NCBI GenBank assembly: GCA_023488455.1
Contig: JAMDDV010000010.1
Coordinates: forward strand, 1 to 64,000
DNA from: Actinomycetota bacterium
GTDB lineage: Bacteria > Actinomycetota > Humimicrobiia > Hakubellales > JAMDDV01
Direction: 5' to 3'
DNA: 64,000 bases
The translations under genes were made by a program, and so were the position numbers. Below the pieces are notes generated by a model. It worked only from the letters and a program-made list of their open reading frames with translations, made no database searches and was not told the origin of the DNA. The first letter of the stretch is position 1; each line of letters opens with the position of its first letter. Shown here in pieces: positions 36,237 through 46,092 of the stretch.

Positions 36237-36797
36237 TTAAAGTGAAGTCCACAGGAATGAGAAGCCAACAATGGTAATGGACAGAATTAATACAATATTA
36301 CGAACAACTTTCATATCGCGGGTTAATGCGGTTTTAATGAACGTATTATTTTTTGGGTAAATTCCGGTTTTTTGGATTAAGTTTAGCATCATTGTAATTC
36401 CGAACAGGTTAGAAAAAATTCCAAGCATTATGAAAGAGATCTGATATTTCTCAAAAAAGGCCAGGGTCGCAGATAAACCCGATAATCCTATTATTGGTAG
36501 AATGTTAGCTATGTGATGAGCACAGCATGCAATCATCGAACCCGTTGATATTCCACCTGCAGTTGCAACCTCGGCTGTTTCTGCTGGTGCTTTTTTGCGA
36601 ATATTAATTCTTATGTATGAATAGAGTCCAAGTTGGATTCCAAAACCGATTGCCAGGATTATGATCCAGTACCAGATCCCGGCAAATACTTCCAGCGCGT
36701 GTTTAAGGGAAATAACCCACGATAGGATTCCAAAATATATTATTAATAATCCAACAACTCCAATTGCACCAATGATTATCGGTTTATTCTTTCGCAT
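36237..36797 (-). CDS. Conserved membrane protein of the copper island
   Basis: A 186-residue protein with about five transmembrane segments. The middle contains MIACCAHHIANILPIIGLSG, with an adjacent Cys-Cys and His-His in or next to a membrane helix, suggesting metal or thiol chemistry. I recall similar unnamed proteins near heavy-metal ATPases. It is the farthest-downstream gene of the - strand run copA-lgt and may be transcribed with them. Function unknown. Confidence 0.6.
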   Translation of the reverse strand: MRKNKPIIIGAIGVVGLLIIYFGILSWVISLKHALEVFAGIWYWIIILAIGFGIQLGLYSYIRINIRKKAPAETAEVATAGGISTGSMIACCAHHIANILPIIGLSGLSATLAFFEKYQISFIMLGIFSNLFGITMMLNLIQKTGIYPKNNTFIKTALTRDMKVVRNIVLILSITIVGFSFLWTSL

Positions 36798-36881
36798 TTT
36801 TACCTTGTATTTAACACGTTCACTAATTTAACGAAACAACGAAAACTCTCCATAAATTTCTTATCAACTCTGAGGGGCAGT

Positions 36882-36956
36882 TTAAAGTCTTACCCAGGAC
36901 CAAATTAAGTGGCCTTCGTCACAATGGGCAACTCTTGGAACCATAAATATCTTCAC
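36882..36956 (-). CDS. Possible 24-codon peptide after lgt
   Basis: A GTG overlapping the lgt TGA stop (GTGA) opens a 24-codon frame (MKIFMVPRVAHCDEGHLIWS plus four residues). The site GGAGG lies eight bases upstream, inside the end of lgt, so translation is plausible. It contains a CDEGH patch. It is too short to judge and could be chance or a gene remnant. Confidence 0.25.
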   Translation of the reverse strand: MKIFMVPRVAHCDEGHLIWSWVRL

Positions 36957-37729
36957 GATAACTCCCTCCTTCCAAGTCTTCTGTACATGAAATAAAACAG
37001 CACTGTAAAAATAATAAGCAGACTTAATATCTGTGCTGCGGAGATCGATAAACCAAAGATTCCATATGTAGTCTCATCCCCACGGAAAATTTCGATGGTA
37101 AACCTTCCGAGTGAATATAGGCCGGCGTATAGGAGAAAAAGTCCTCCGTTCATCTTAATTCTCGATCCAAATTTAATTAAAATTAGAAATACAACGAGAT
37201 CCCACCCTGCTTCGTAAAGCTGTGTTGGGTGAAGCGGTACCCCGATAGGGGCCAGGGATAGGGGATTGTTAAAAGTGATGGCCCATGGAAGGTTAGTCGG
37301 TTTACCGTATGCATCGCCGCTGAATAGACATGCTATTCGGCCAATTCCCTGGCCAAGTATTAAGGCTGGCGCAAGGATATCAGATATACTCCAGAAACTA
37401 ATATGATTACGACGGACAAACCAGATAGCACCCAGAATACCACCGGCTATTGCTCCATGTATTGCGAGCCCGCCATGCCATATTGCAAAAATTTCAAGCG
37501 GGTTTTTTAAGTAATAAGAAAAGTCAGTGAATAGAACATGGACAATGCGAGCGCCAATTATGCCTGGTATTAATATGTACGGAAAGAGGCGTTCAACAAC
37601 TTCCACATTGAAACCTCTCTTAACGGCTTCCCTGCGTGCGACAAACAGGCCAACAATAATTGCTATAGCAATTATTACTCCGTAAGTTCTTATTGGGAGT
37701 GACCCTATCCGAAAAAGTACTGGATACAT
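36953..37729 (-). CDS. lgt: Prolipoprotein diacylglyceryl transferase
   Basis: Lgt (258 aa) attaches diacylglycerol to lipobox cysteines at the membrane, the first step of lipoprotein maturation. Seven hydrophobic segments are visible, with HGGLAIHGAIAGGILG and GQGIGRIACLFSGDAYG, the essential His and Arg regions; the usual RPGNF-like Arg-Ile-Gly-Asn motif is altered. Position among copper genes suggests this could be an accessory copy; whether another lgt exists elsewhere cannot be seen. Confidence 0.9.
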   Translation of the reverse strand: MYPVLFRIGSLPIRTYGVIIAIAIIVGLFVARREAVKRGFNVEVVERLFPYILIPGIIGARIVHVLFTDFSYYLKNPLEIFAIWHGGLAIHGAIAGGILGAIWFVRRNHISFWSISDILAPALILGQGIGRIACLFSGDAYGKPTNLPWAITFNNPLSLAPIGVPLHPTQLYEAGWDLVVFLILIKFGSRIKMNGGLFLLYAGLYSLGRFTIEIFRGDETTYGIFGLSISAAQILSLLIIFTVLFYFMYRRLGRRELS

Positions 37730-37774
37730 CCTTAAATCTCCTTATTTAAAAATCGATGAGTTAAAAAATTTTTC

Positions 37775-37990
37775 TTATTTGTTAAACTTCTTTTTAAGAT
37801 AGGAAGTGATAAGCGGCATGGTCACGATCATGGAAAGCAGAAAGACCCAAGCTGCACCTCCATATCTCGCCACAACATTATATTCCCCCGTAATGGAGGC
37901 TATTGTAAAAAACAAGCCAGCCAACAAGAGGGAGATAACACTATAACTTAACGCGCTCAGCGCAATAACCTTCCTTTGAATCTGAGCCAT
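37775..37990 (-). CDS. Small two-TM membrane protein
   Basis: A 71-residue protein with two hydrophobic segments (about 10-32 and 40-61) and a basic C-terminus. I take the ATG at 37990 (MAQIQRK), eight bases after AGAAGG; a GTG three codons earlier overlaps that site. It lies between copA and lgt on the same strand, so it is probably part of the copper operon. No family recognised. Confidence 0.6.
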   Translation of the reverse strand: MAQIQRKVIALSALSYSVISLLLAGLFFTIASITGEYNVVARYGGAAWVFLLSMIVTMPLITSYLKKKFNK

Positions 37991-38045
37991 AATTTTCACC
38001 TTCTTATGCCTTGATTTAGTTCAATTTCAAAAATTTGCCAGCTCA

Positions 38046-40646
38046 TCATAACCGTTGGCCCTCGGTTGCTACTTCCTTATCAAATGCGACTTGAGTATGT
38101 TTTGGACCTTTATCGACTATTCTGCCCCTCTTTTTGGTGGGAGGGACATATCTTTTTAGAAGGAGCGTGTTAAGGGTAACGGACACAGAGCTTATGGCCA
38201 TTAAGAATGCAGCCAACTCAGGGCTGACAACCAAGTTAAAGAATGGATAGAGAAGCCCTGCACCAATCGGTATTCCCGCTGTATTATATACGAAGGCCCA
38301 GAAGAGGTTCTGCTTGACTTTGCGCATCGTTCCCTTTGCGATTTCGATGGCTATCACCACATCTCTCAGGTCATCCTTTACCAGAATAATATGCCCCGTC
38401 TCCTTGGCTACGTCCGTGCCGCTTCCGATGGCTATTCCGACGTTGGCCTGTGCAAGTGCAGGAGCATCGTTTATGCCGTCACCAACCATGGCCACCTTTT
38501 TGTGCTGATCCTGAAGCTTTTTGATCTCATTTACCTTATCCTGAGGAAGGACCTCTGCCAGGACCTGGTCGATACCCACCTGCCTTGCTATAGCATTAGC
38601 CGTACGACGGTTATCCCCTGTTAGCATTATAACTTTCAGTCCCATTCTGTGCAGTCTTGTCACTGCCTCAATGGAATATTCTTTCAGGGTGTCTGCTACC
38701 GCGATGATCCCAGCAGCTTTCCCGTCCAGGGCCACAAACATGACAGTCTTACCACCTTCTTCCAGCTGCTCAGCATTATATAGAAGTGCTGTGATATCGA
38801 TTTCTCGTTCCTTCATCAGACGACGGTTTCCCAATAGTATATCCAGACCCTGATATCTTGCCTCAACACCTTGACCTGGTATTGAATTGAATGAGTCAGC
38901 ATCCTCGGTTTCCAGTCCGGCTTCTTTCGCACCTCGAACTATTGCTTCTCCCAGTGGATGTTCTGAGTTTTTCTCAGCTATTGCTGCAAACCTTAACACT
39001 TCTTCTTTTACCATGTTTTTTCCAGCGACTACATCGGTAACCGAAGGTTCGCCCTTTGTGATGGTGCCGGTCTTGTCAAAAACTATAACCTGTAGCTTAT
39101 GGGTATTCTCTACAGCATCTGCTCCTTTAAACAGTATTCCATTCTCTGCGCCTTTGCCGGTTCCTGCCATCATTGCACTGGGAGTGGCTAACCCAACTGC
39201 ACAAGGACAGGAGATGATAAGTACAGTGATGCTCAAGAGAAGTGAGAAGCCAAATACGCCGATACCTCCCAGTGCATAGGGAGACAGGATGAAACTGGAG
39301 GCAGGGTTAAAGAAAAGACTATATCCTAGGAAGAACCAGAATACGAAGACTAATAGAGCAAGGATATGAACTCCCAGAATGAAGTGACCAGCTACCCAGT
39401 CAGCAAGTTTCTGGATGGGTGCTTTGGAAGCCTGGGCATCCTCGACCAGTTTGATTATCTGGGCCAAGGCAGTCTCCTTGCCTATTCTTGTTGCATCGAA
39501 CTTGAAGGCACCAGTCTTATTAATCGTACCTCCAATTACTTCGTCGCCCACCTTTTTTTCAACAGGTATGCTCTCCCCTGTAATCATGGACTCATCCACC
39601 GCTGAATAGCCTTCTCTGAGGATCCCGTCTACAGGTACCCTTTCTCCAGGTCTGACAACTACGATATCTCCAACCTCCACCTCATCAACGGGGACTTCCA
39701 GTTCCATATTATCTCGTATTATCCGCGCAATCTTGGGCTGCAAGCCCATGAGCTTTTTTATTGCTTCTGAGGTTCGGCCTCGTGTTAGAGCTTCAAGAAA
39801 TCTTCCAAGTATTATGAAAGCGGTTAGAAGAGCAGCGGACTCAAAGAAGGTAGCTTTTGCCCCTCCGAAACCAGCCAATGGCCAGAAAGTATTGATTATA
39901 GCGATTAGGTAGGCTGCCCCTATTCCTGTAGCGTAGAGTAAGTTCATATCAGTGACGCCATGCTTTAATCCCCGGAAACTGTTCACGAAAAACTGACGTG
40001 CTGGTCCGAATATAAGCGGCGTGGTAAGAGCTGCAAGAACGTAATTGTTGCTGAGAAATTCTGGGACAAAGCGAGAAAGAATCCAATAATCACGAAATGT
40101 GCCCAACATTATAATAATGCCCAGGGGCCATGCGACCAGAAGGTAGGTGCCCTGTCTTTGAATCTCTTTCTTTCTGAGCAGTCTTTCCCGTTCCAGAGCT
40201 GCCTGCCCTTCCAGTTTTTCGGTAACTTCGTAACCAAGGTCTTTTATGGCTCTTCGCATCTCGGCTGTGCTCGCCATACCCGGATAATATTGCACCTTCG
40301 CGCTTTCGCTTGCAAAATTCACAGTAGCTTTAAAAACACCTTCAATCTGACTTAATGCTTTCTCAATTTTCTGGGCGCAGGAAGCACAGCTCATGCCGGT
40401 TATTTTTAATAGAACCTCCTCTTTGGCTACCCTGTATCCTACATCGCTGATAGCTTTTTCCATTTCTTGAATAGTGATTACACCAGGGTCGTACTCCAGG
40501 CTGGCTTTTTGAGCTGCAAAGTTGACATCTGCCTTGGATACACCACTTAGGTTTTGCAGTGCCTTTTCGATGGTCTGAGCGCAGGAGGTACAGCTCATGC
40601 CCTCTATCTTTAGCGCTATGTGCTTACTTTTATCTTTACCTTTCAT
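38046..40646 (-). CDS. copA: Copper-exporting P1B-type ATPase CopA
   Basis: CopA (866 aa) pumps Cu(I) out of the cytoplasm using ATP. Two N-terminal heavy-metal-associated domains have GMSCTSC (Cys19, Cys22) and GMSCASC (Cys87, Cys90). Then come the transmembrane CPC ([12 protein letters not shown]), the phosphorylated Asp ([10 protein letters not shown]), TGES ([11 protein letters not shown]) and the hinge [12 protein letters not shown]. Eight membrane segments are expected. Its promoter (40699-40726) carries a CsoR-type palindrome over the transcript start. Confidence 0.96.
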   Translation of the reverse strand: MKGKDKSKHIALKIEGMSCTSCAQTIEKALQNLSGVSKADVNFAAQKASLEYDPGVITIQEMEKAISDVGYRVAKEEVLLKITGMSCASCAQKIEKALSQIEGVFKATVNFASESAKVQYYPGMASTAEMRRAIKDLGYEVTEKLEGQAALERERLLRKKEIQRQGTYLLVAWPLGIIIMLGTFRDYWILSRFVPEFLSNNYVLAALTTPLIFGPARQFFVNSFRGLKHGVTDMNLLYATGIGAAYLIAIINTFWPLAGFGGAKATFFESAALLTAFIILGRFLEALTRGRTSEAIKKLMGLQPKIARIIRDNMELEVPVDEVEVGDIVVVRPGERVPVDGILREGYSAVDESMITGESIPVEKKVGDEVIGGTINKTGAFKFDATRIGKETALAQIIKLVEDAQASKAPIQKLADWVAGHFILGVHILALLVFVFWFFLGYSLFFNPASSFILSPYALGGIGVFGFSLLLSITVLIISCPCAVGLATPSAMMAGTGKGAENGILFKGADAVENTHKLQVIVFDKTGTITKGEPSVTDVVAGKNMVKEEVLRFAAIAEKNSEHPLGEAIVRGAKEAGLETEDADSFNSIPGQGVEARYQGLDILLGNRRLMKEREIDITALLYNAEQLEEGGKTVMFVALDGKAAGIIAVADTLKEYSIEAVTRLHRMGLKVIMLTGDNRRTANAIARQVGIDQVLAEVLPQDKVNEIKKLQDQHKKVAMVGDGINDAPALAQANVGIAIGSGTDVAKETGHIILVKDDLRDVVIAIEIAKGTMRKVKQNLFWAFVYNTAGIPIGAGLLYPFFNLVVSPELAAFLMAISSVSVTLNTLLLKRYVPPTKKRGRIVDKGPKHTQVAFDKEVATEGQRL

Positions 40647-40672
40647 AAATCGGTCACCTCTATAATAAACCT

Positions 40673-40689
40673 ATGCCCCCCTAGGGCAT
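40673..40689. promoter_or_regulatory. CsoR operator at copA
   Basis: ATGCCC (40673-40678), five bases, then GGGCAT (40684-40689) form a 17-bp palindrome with a G/C-rich core of the kind bound by CsoR repressors. It lies just downstream of the copA -10 on the - strand, covering the probable transcript start. The same 6-5-6 layout recurs at 41210-41226. Confidence 0.8.
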
Positions 40690-40698
40690 ATTGATTTT

Positions 40699-40726
40699 AT
40701 GTTACCTCTTTTTCAATACATGTCAA
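40699..40726 (-). promoter_or_regulatory. copA promoter
   Basis: On the - strand, TTGACA (40721-40726) and TAACAT (40699-40704) are 16 bases apart. The predicted start falls next to the palindrome at 40673-40689, so copper release of CsoR should open it. copA therefore has its own promoter, separate from csoR. Confidence 0.75.
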
Positions 40727-40810
40727 GGTATAATTTGAAAAAGAAATCTTCTGTAATTAAGCAAAAAAGATAAAAAGCTGAGTCATTAAAACCTGAAAAA
40801 TTTGATTCCT

Positions 40811-41086
40811 TTAGGTTTTTATAAATTTCTGCACGACGTCTACCAACTCTTGGATCGCGGCATCCTGTTTGGGTTTTGAGATGGCATCACTTACGCAGCC
40901 ACGGATATGATCTTCCAGGATGATCAAACCAACTTTCTGACTGGCAGCAATAATTGAGGAGAGCTGTATAAGGATATCCACGCAATATTTCCCATCTTCT
41001 ACCATGCGTTGAATGCCGCGCAATTGGCCCTCCATTCGTTTCAGTCTGATCAAGATGTCATCTTTATCTTTAGCATATGAGCTCAT
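40811..41086 (-). CDS. csoR: Copper-sensing repressor CsoR
   Basis: A 91-residue all-helical repressor of the CsoR/RcnR family. The Cu(I) ligands are in the expected order: Cys35 (KYCVDIL), His60 and Cys64 (DHIRGCV). The conserved RLKRMEGQLRGIQRMVEDG N-terminus is present. This C-H-C set fits copper rather than nickel or formaldehyde sensors. It sits between copA (same strand) and a divergent ABC transporter, and a matching palindrome lies at each promoter. Confidence 0.92.
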   Translation of the reverse strand: MSSYAKDKDDILIRLKRMEGQLRGIQRMVEDGKYCVDILIQLSSIIAASQKVGLIILEDHIRGCVSDAISKPKQDAAIQELVDVVQKFIKT

Positions 41087-41177
41087 AAAATTTTATCTCC
41101 TACAAATTATTCATTTTAATATCTTACATATGTATCTATCATGTCAAGCTGTTTAACAAGAATATCTTATTGTACCC

Positions 41178-41205
41178 TTGACAAAAGCAGGAGAAATGTT
41201 AGGAT
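41178..41205 (+). promoter_or_regulatory. Promoter of the ABC transporter operon
   Basis: TTGACA (41178-41183) and TAGGAT (41200-41205) are 16 bases apart on the + strand, ending four bases before the second CsoR-type palindrome. Roughly 140 bases of untranslated leader would follow before the permease ATG; I see no other clear element in that leader. Confidence 0.65.
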
Positions 41206-41209
41206 GAAA

Positions 41210-41226
41210 ATGCCCGTGGGGGGCAT
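41210..41226. promoter_or_regulatory. CsoR operator at the ABC transporter promoter
   Basis: ATGCCC (41210-41215), five bases, GGGCAT (41221-41226): the same palindrome and spacing as at copA, lying over the expected transcript start of the + strand promoter. This suggests that CsoR controls the ABC transporter and copA together. Confidence 0.78.
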
Positions 41227-41358
41227 GGGCTTAAGATAAACATTATCAATTGTTAACGTGAAAAAAAGCTAAAGGCTCAACATTTTAAAGATTAAAGTGA
41301 AAATGAGAATTTGTCCCAGAATGTTTTAACTACAAAAGAAAGGAATTCTCATTAAATT

Positions 41359-42513
41359 ATGATTTCAGTTGGAAGAAAAAATTTGTTTCAGGAAAAAACT
41401 CGGTTATTTATCTCGGTTGGAGGAGTTGCTTTCGCAGTTGTTTTAATGCTTACAATTCAGGGTCTTTATCAGGGCTGGAACAAAAATATTACTGCTTTTA
41501 TTAGCAGTGTTGATGCTGATTTCTGGATTGCCAAGAAAGGATCAGCAGATATGTTCCATAGTGTCTCCTTTGTCCCAAAGGATTTAGAATCAAAAGTAAA
41601 AACCATTCCGGGTGTAGAGGAAGTTAATCAATTCATTGGACAACAAATTGCTTTTGATCTTAAAGGTAAGAAAGTAAATTTTTTCCTTGTTGGTTATGAT
41701 ACTGAAAAAAATATTGGTAAACCACTTAAACTACTTAAAGGTAAAGAAAAACCAGATAGAAATGAAATCATAATTGATATCGTTTTTGCGAGAAATAAAA
41801 ATTTAAAGATCGATGATAGTTTAGAAATAAATAATAAAAAATTTAAAGTAGTCGGTTTATCCGAGGGTGGAAACATGATCGTCTATCAATACGTTTTTGT
41901 GAAGAAGGAAGACGCAGAAGAAATTTTTGGAATGTATCCGAAGATAGTTGAGAATTCTGGATACGCGAAAAATGATGAAACTAAAGGTTTTGTAAACTAC
42001 CTCCTTGTAAAAGCTGAGGAAGGGAAAGAGGGAAATGTAAAAGAGTATTTAGAAGAAAAATTAAATGATTATGAGACAAAACCAAAAGAAGAATTTTTAA
42101 ACGAAAATAAAAAATTACTGAAAGAGAGCTTTCTACCTATTATATTTGTTTTGAACATCATTGCACTTTTTATAGGCACCTCATTAATTGGGCTTACAAT
42201 ATATACTTCAACTGTTGAAAAGGAACAAGAGTTTGGAGTTTTAAAAGCTATTGGTGCATCGAACTTTCAGCTTTTTAAGATATTCTTCGAGCAAGGATTT
42301 ATATCATCAACTTTAGGATATTTTGTGGGCGTTGGATCTACTTTTTTACTTCTTAAGGTCATTAAAATTCTTGTTCCCGCATTTACGACAATTATTGGTT
42401 ATAAAGACCTTCTTTTGGTTTTTAGTGCTGCGATTTTGATGAGTATTTTTGCTGCTTATATACCAATAAGAAAAGTAATGAGGATAGATCCGGCAAGAGT
42501 TTTTAGAGCCTAG
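41359..42513 (+). CDS. ABC transporter permease, MacB/FtsX/LolC type
   Basis: A 384-residue membrane protein with one N-terminal transmembrane helix (about 17-38), a large extracytoplasmic domain (40-250) and three C-terminal helices in an FtsX fold (about 258-375), including EQEFGVLKAIGASNFQLFKI. This type exports or extracts lipoproteins, peptides or drugs rather than metal ions. Promoter context puts it under CsoR. The ribosome binding site AAAGGA is far from ATG 41359. Confidence 0.88.
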   Translation: MISVGRKNLFQEKTRLFISVGGVAFAVVLMLTIQGLYQGWNKNITAFISSVDADFWIAKKGSADMFHSVSFVPKDLESKVKTIPGVEEVNQFIGQQIAFDLKGKKVNFFLVGYDTEKNIGKPLKLLKGKEKPDRNEIIIDIVFARNKNLKIDDSLEINNKKFKVVGLSEGGNMIVYQYVFVKKEDAEEIFGMYPKIVENSGYAKNDETKGFVNYLLVKAEEGKEGNVKEYLEEKLNDYETKPKEEFLNENKKLLKESFLPIIFVLNIIALFIGTSLIGLTIYTSTVEKEQEFGVLKAIGASNFQLFKIFFEQGFISSTLGYFVGVGSTFLLLKVIKILVPAFTTIIGYKDLLLVFSAAILMSIFAAYIPIRKVMRIDPARVFRA

Positions 42514-42562
42514 GTTGTTTTGCGTTATAAAAAAAAGATAAAGAAAAGAATAGTGAATTGAA

Positions 42563-43252
42563 ATGAAAACAGAAAATGCTTTACAAGTAAAAAACTTAAC
42601 AAAGACTTTTGGGAGCGGGCATGCTTTGGTTGAAGCTGTTAGCGATGTCTCTTTTGATGTTTTTAAATCTGAAATAATCTTAATTATGGGGCCAAGCGGT
42701 TCGGGCAAGACTACACTTCTTACAATGCTTGGAGCACTTCTTACTCCAGATCACGGCTTAATCATTATTAATGGTGATAATATTACTGATTCAAAAATAA
42801 AAGACCTTGCTAAATTCAGGCTGAATAACATTGGTTTTGTTTTTCAATCATTTAACCTTCTTACAGCACTTACTGCCCTAGAAAATGTAGCGATTGTTCT
42901 TGGGCTTGCCGGTGTTAAGAAAAAAGAGTTCAAAGAAAAATCAGTTGAGCTTTTGGGAGAGCTGGGTTTGAAGGATCGCTTAAATTTTTTACCAAAAGAA
43001 CTTTCAGGCGGTGAAAAACAACGTGTCTCTCTAGCTAGAGCTCTTATAAATAATCCTAAGATCATTTTGGCAGACGAACCAACAGCAAATCTAGATTCCA
43101 AATCAGGACATCATGTTATGGAACTTCTAAAAAATATTGCCAAAAAGCAGGGGAAAACAGTAATTATTGTAAGCCATGATATGAGGATAGCTGACATAGC
43201 AGATAGAGTCTTGTGGCTGGAAGATGGGGTTATCTCCTCTCAACTGAAATAG
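42563..43252 (+). CDS. ABC transporter ATP-binding protein, MacB/LolD type
   Basis: A 229-residue ATPase with Walker A (GPSGSGKTTL, about 47), Q-loop (FVFQSFNLL), signature LSGGEKQRVSLARAL and Walker B (IILADEPTANLD). It pairs with the permease 49 bases upstream. LolD/MacB-type ATPases drive mechanotransmission rather than classic channel transport. Confidence 0.93.
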   Translation: MKTENALQVKNLTKTFGSGHALVEAVSDVSFDVFKSEIILIMGPSGSGKTTLLTMLGALLTPDHGLIIINGDNITDSKIKDLAKFRLNNIGFVFQSFNLLTALTALENVAIVLGLAGVKKKEFKEKSVELLGELGLKDRLNFLPKELSGGEKQRVSLARALINNPKIILADEPTANLDSKSGHHVMELLKNIAKKQGKTVIIVSHDMRIADIADRVLWLEDGVISSQLK

Positions 43253-43405
43253 TTTACTTGTATGCAATGTTAGCATTCATACCAACTGCGGCACTTGACT
43301 TGATCGAAAATAATGATACATTATGCACATATGCCTATGCAGGGGATACGCATAAGGAACAGCAGGATCAGGTAAGAAAGAAATAACTAAGAGGAGAAAG
43401 ACGCT

Positions 43406-43660
43406 ATGTCACAACAAAAAAATAAAATGAGCAATAAACATTTAATTTTAATGATATTGGGCTGTGTTGTTCCCATGGGTTTATTCTTCGTATTATTCGC
43501 TCTGGGTATACCCCTAAATAAAGTGCTTTTATTTGCGCTTATTCTTCTCTGTCCACTTTCTCACATTTTCATGATGAGAGGCATGAAGCATCATGGACAT
43601 GATGGTCACGCTTCAGAATCCACAAAAAAAGATATCAGCGTAAACAGGTCTGACCTATAA
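43406..43660 (+). CDS. Small membrane protein with His/Met-rich tail (DUF2933-like)
   Basis: An 84-residue protein with two hydrophobic helices (about 13-32 and 35-52) joined by PLNK, then CPLSHIFMMRGMKHHGHDGH. The Cys/Met/His-rich tail is a likely copper ligand set and matches DUF2933 proteins near copper genes. The start is ATG 43406, after AGAGGAG. It completes the CsoR-linked + strand group. Confidence 0.75.
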   Translation: MSQQKNKMSNKHLILMILGCVVPMGLFFVLFALGIPLNKVLLFALILLCPLSHIFMMRGMKHHGHDGHASESTKKDISVNRSDL

Positions 43661-43668
43661 TAGACTGA

Positions 43669-46080
43669 TTGTCTGGATCACGTTTAGAGATGTTCATAGG
43701 GGTTTTTCTCCTTTCATTAGCCATATTGTCTTTTGAAATAATTGCAAGCAGAATCTCTTCAGTAATATTTGCCTATAACTATGCCTTTATTATTGTCTCC
43801 CTTGCGATACTGGGTCTTGGATGTGGTGGTATATTTGCTTTTTATAGATGGAAAATCCATGAACTGAAAGATTATCGTAAGATTTATAGAAAGCTCTCTT
43901 TATATAGCAGTATTCTTGCACTATCTATATCTTTATTCATTATTTTTATAACATTCATTCCCATCTTCGCTAACGGCTTTCTTTATATTGTTATTTCATT
44001 TATGCCATTCTTTCTTGCTGGAATAGTGCTATCGCTTGCTTTTCATATCTTTGCGAAAGAAAGTTTCAAACTATATGCTTCGAATTTGTTGGGTTCAGCT
44101 ATTGGCGCGGTTTCAGCAATATTTGTTTTAAACAGTCTTGGGGGAATAAATGGGGTCCTGCTTATAAGTGTGCTGTCTTCAATATCATCATTTTTTTTCA
44201 TTAAAAGGTATCAGGAAAAGAGGGAGTCCCTGAGGTCGTTAATATTTTCCACAGTTACAGCATCGATCTCTATCCTGCTATTTGCTATGAATGTTCTTTT
44301 CAGCTTCCTTGGAGAGGTACCTATTGGGAGGGATCCACGTAAAGATCTATATAACTTTCTTGAGGATCCGCTTTCTGAAATTGAAATTATGGAGAGCAGG
44401 TGGAGCGCTTTTGGACGCACCGACCTGATTAGAGATAAAACCAATGGAGGCGATAATAGATGGCTTTTTATTGATGGAGCTGCGGGCACCAGGATGTACA
44501 ACTTCGATGGTAATGTCACAAGCATTGAGAATATGGATTTCATAAAGAAGCCAAATGAAGAATCATTTCCCTTTCTATTTCTTAAAGACAATGAGAAAGA
44601 AAATATGCTGGTGATTGGACCGGGTGGAGGTAAGGAGGTCCTACTTGGTCTGGCTGCTGGAGTAACCAACATTACTGGTGTTGAGGTAAATGCTGATTTT
44701 GTCAATATGGTTAAGGATTATAAGGATTACAATGGGGGTATATATACGGATTTTGATAATGTGAAGATAATTGTGGATGAAGGCAGGAGCTTTTTGCGAG
44801 GTACTGATGAAAAGTTTGACATAATCATGCTCAGCGTTCCGGTCACCAAGAGCTCCAGGAGCATTGAGGGCTACGCTTTGACGGAAAATTATCTTTTAAC
44901 GGTCCAGTCAATCAAAGAATATTTCAATCATTTAACCGATGAGGGCAGACTTATAGTAGTTTTGCATAATTCATATGAGGTATTGCGATTTGTTTCTGCA
45001 GCTCTAACATCGTTTGAGGACATGGGCATAAATAATGAGGAAGCCATGGAACGTATTTACGCGATCGGCGGGGAAATGAGATCTTCTGTTGTGCTGAAGA
45101 AAAATCCAATTACCCTCGATGAGGTCAATTTAATGCATACCCCTATGCATCTCCTGGGCCTTGATGGGCCGACTTCCTATCTGCCGTATATAAAACAGAA
45201 AACTGTGACTCACAAACTCGATGATGGAACACTAAGTGAACATAATATGTTTAATAAAATCCTGGAAGCATTATCACAGGGAGAAGTAAAGCTAAATGAG
45301 TTAATAGGAATGTCACCTCATGATATTAGTGCTCCTACCGATGATAGGCCATTCTTCTTTCAAAATGACCGTGGCATTCCCTTGAATATATCTGTGCTTC
45401 TAATCCTTTCTTTTTTTACCAATCTTTTGGCTGTACGTATGCCATTTAGATATATTCGAAAGAGTAATAATAGTTATAACAGCAATATCATCATCAAACC
45501 TCTTTTGTTGTTCATGCTACTTGGAGCAGGTTTCATGATGATCGAGATAGCATTCTTCCAAAAATTAACGTTGTTCTTGGGTTCACCAACGATATCCTTG
45601 GCTACCATTTTAGGATCGATCTTAGTTGGCATGGGGGCAGGCAGTATCTCTTCTCAGAAATTTTATCCTGCAAATAATAGAAAAAGATTAATCGTGTTCT
45701 GTTTCATAATATTTGCAGTTGCAATTGGATTATTTTTTACCGTTTCTTTTTTGTTGAATAATTTTCTGGATGCCAGTATTTTTATTAAGACTCTTATTAG
45801 CTCATCGTTGTTGATTCCGCTCGGGTTTGTTCTGGGAATACCTTTTCCTACAGGTATCAGCCTGCTTAAAGAAACGGGAAATGAGAATACAATCATGTGG
45901 ATGTATGGAGTTAACGGAACGATGTCTGTAATGGGCTCGGTGATGGCTATTACATTATCGCTTTTATTCGGTTTTTCGACCTCCCTTATAGTCGGTTCGC
46001 TGTTTTACCTTGCCATAGCGCTTACTTTCCTTTGTGAAACGCTTGTTATCTCCGTTAAAAGATTTCAGGAGATTTTATAA
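43669..46080 (+). CDS. Polytopic membrane protein with spermidine-synthase-like domain
   Basis: An 803-residue protein: about six N-terminal membrane helices (to 215), a cytosolic class I methyltransferase-like domain (about 220-580) and a C-terminal bundle of about six more helices. The central domain has MLVIGPGGGKEVLLGLAAG and TGVEVNADF, typical of the nucleotide-binding loop of spermidine synthases. Such fusions are common but of unknown function; polyamine synthesis is unproven. TTG 43669 has no clear ribosome binding site; ATG 43690 is an alternative. A divergent relative lies at 59946-62405. Confidence 0.8.
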   Translation: MSGSRLEMFIGVFLLSLAILSFEIIASRISSVIFAYNYAFIIVSLAILGLGCGGIFAFYRWKIHELKDYRKIYRKLSLYSSILALSISLFIIFITFIPIFANGFLYIVISFMPFFLAGIVLSLAFHIFAKESFKLYASNLLGSAIGAVSAIFVLNSLGGINGVLLISVLSSISSFFFIKRYQEKRESLRSLIFSTVTASISILLFAMNVLFSFLGEVPIGRDPRKDLYNFLEDPLSEIEIMESRWSAFGRTDLIRDKTNGGDNRWLFIDGAAGTRMYNFDGNVTSIENMDFIKKPNEESFPFLFLKDNEKENMLVIGPGGGKEVLLGLAAGVTNITGVEVNADFVNMVKDYKDYNGGIYTDFDNVKIIVDEGRSFLRGTDEKFDIIMLSVPVTKSSRSIEGYALTENYLLTVQSIKEYFNHLTDEGRLIVVLHNSYEVLRFVSAALTSFEDMGINNEEAMERIYAIGGEMRSSVVLKKNPITLDEVNLMHTPMHLLGLDGPTSYLPYIKQKTVTHKLDDGTLSEHNMFNKILEALSQGEVKLNELIGMSPHDISAPTDDRPFFFQNDRGIPLNISVLLILSFFTNLLAVRMPFRYIRKSNNSYNSNIIIKPLLLFMLLGAGFMMIEIAFFQKLTLFLGSPTISLATILGSILVGMGAGSISSQKFYPANNRKRLIVFCFIIFAVAIGLFFTVSFLLNNFLDASIFIKTLISSSLLIPLGFVLGIPFPTGISLLKETGNENTIMWMYGVNGTMSVMGSVMAITLSLLFGFSTSLIVGSLFYLAIALTFLCETLVISVKRFQEIL

Positions 46081-46092
46081 GACGATCTAGCG

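Noticed and set aside
43261..43282. Hairpin after the ABC ATPase gene as a terminator
   Set aside because: The stem (TATG/AATG with CATT/CATA) has a bulge and is not followed by a T-run.
43267..43386. 39-codon + strand frame between the ABC ATPase and DUF2933 genes
   Set aside because: No ribosome binding site, no recognisable motif, and its start overlaps a small hairpin; too weak to call.
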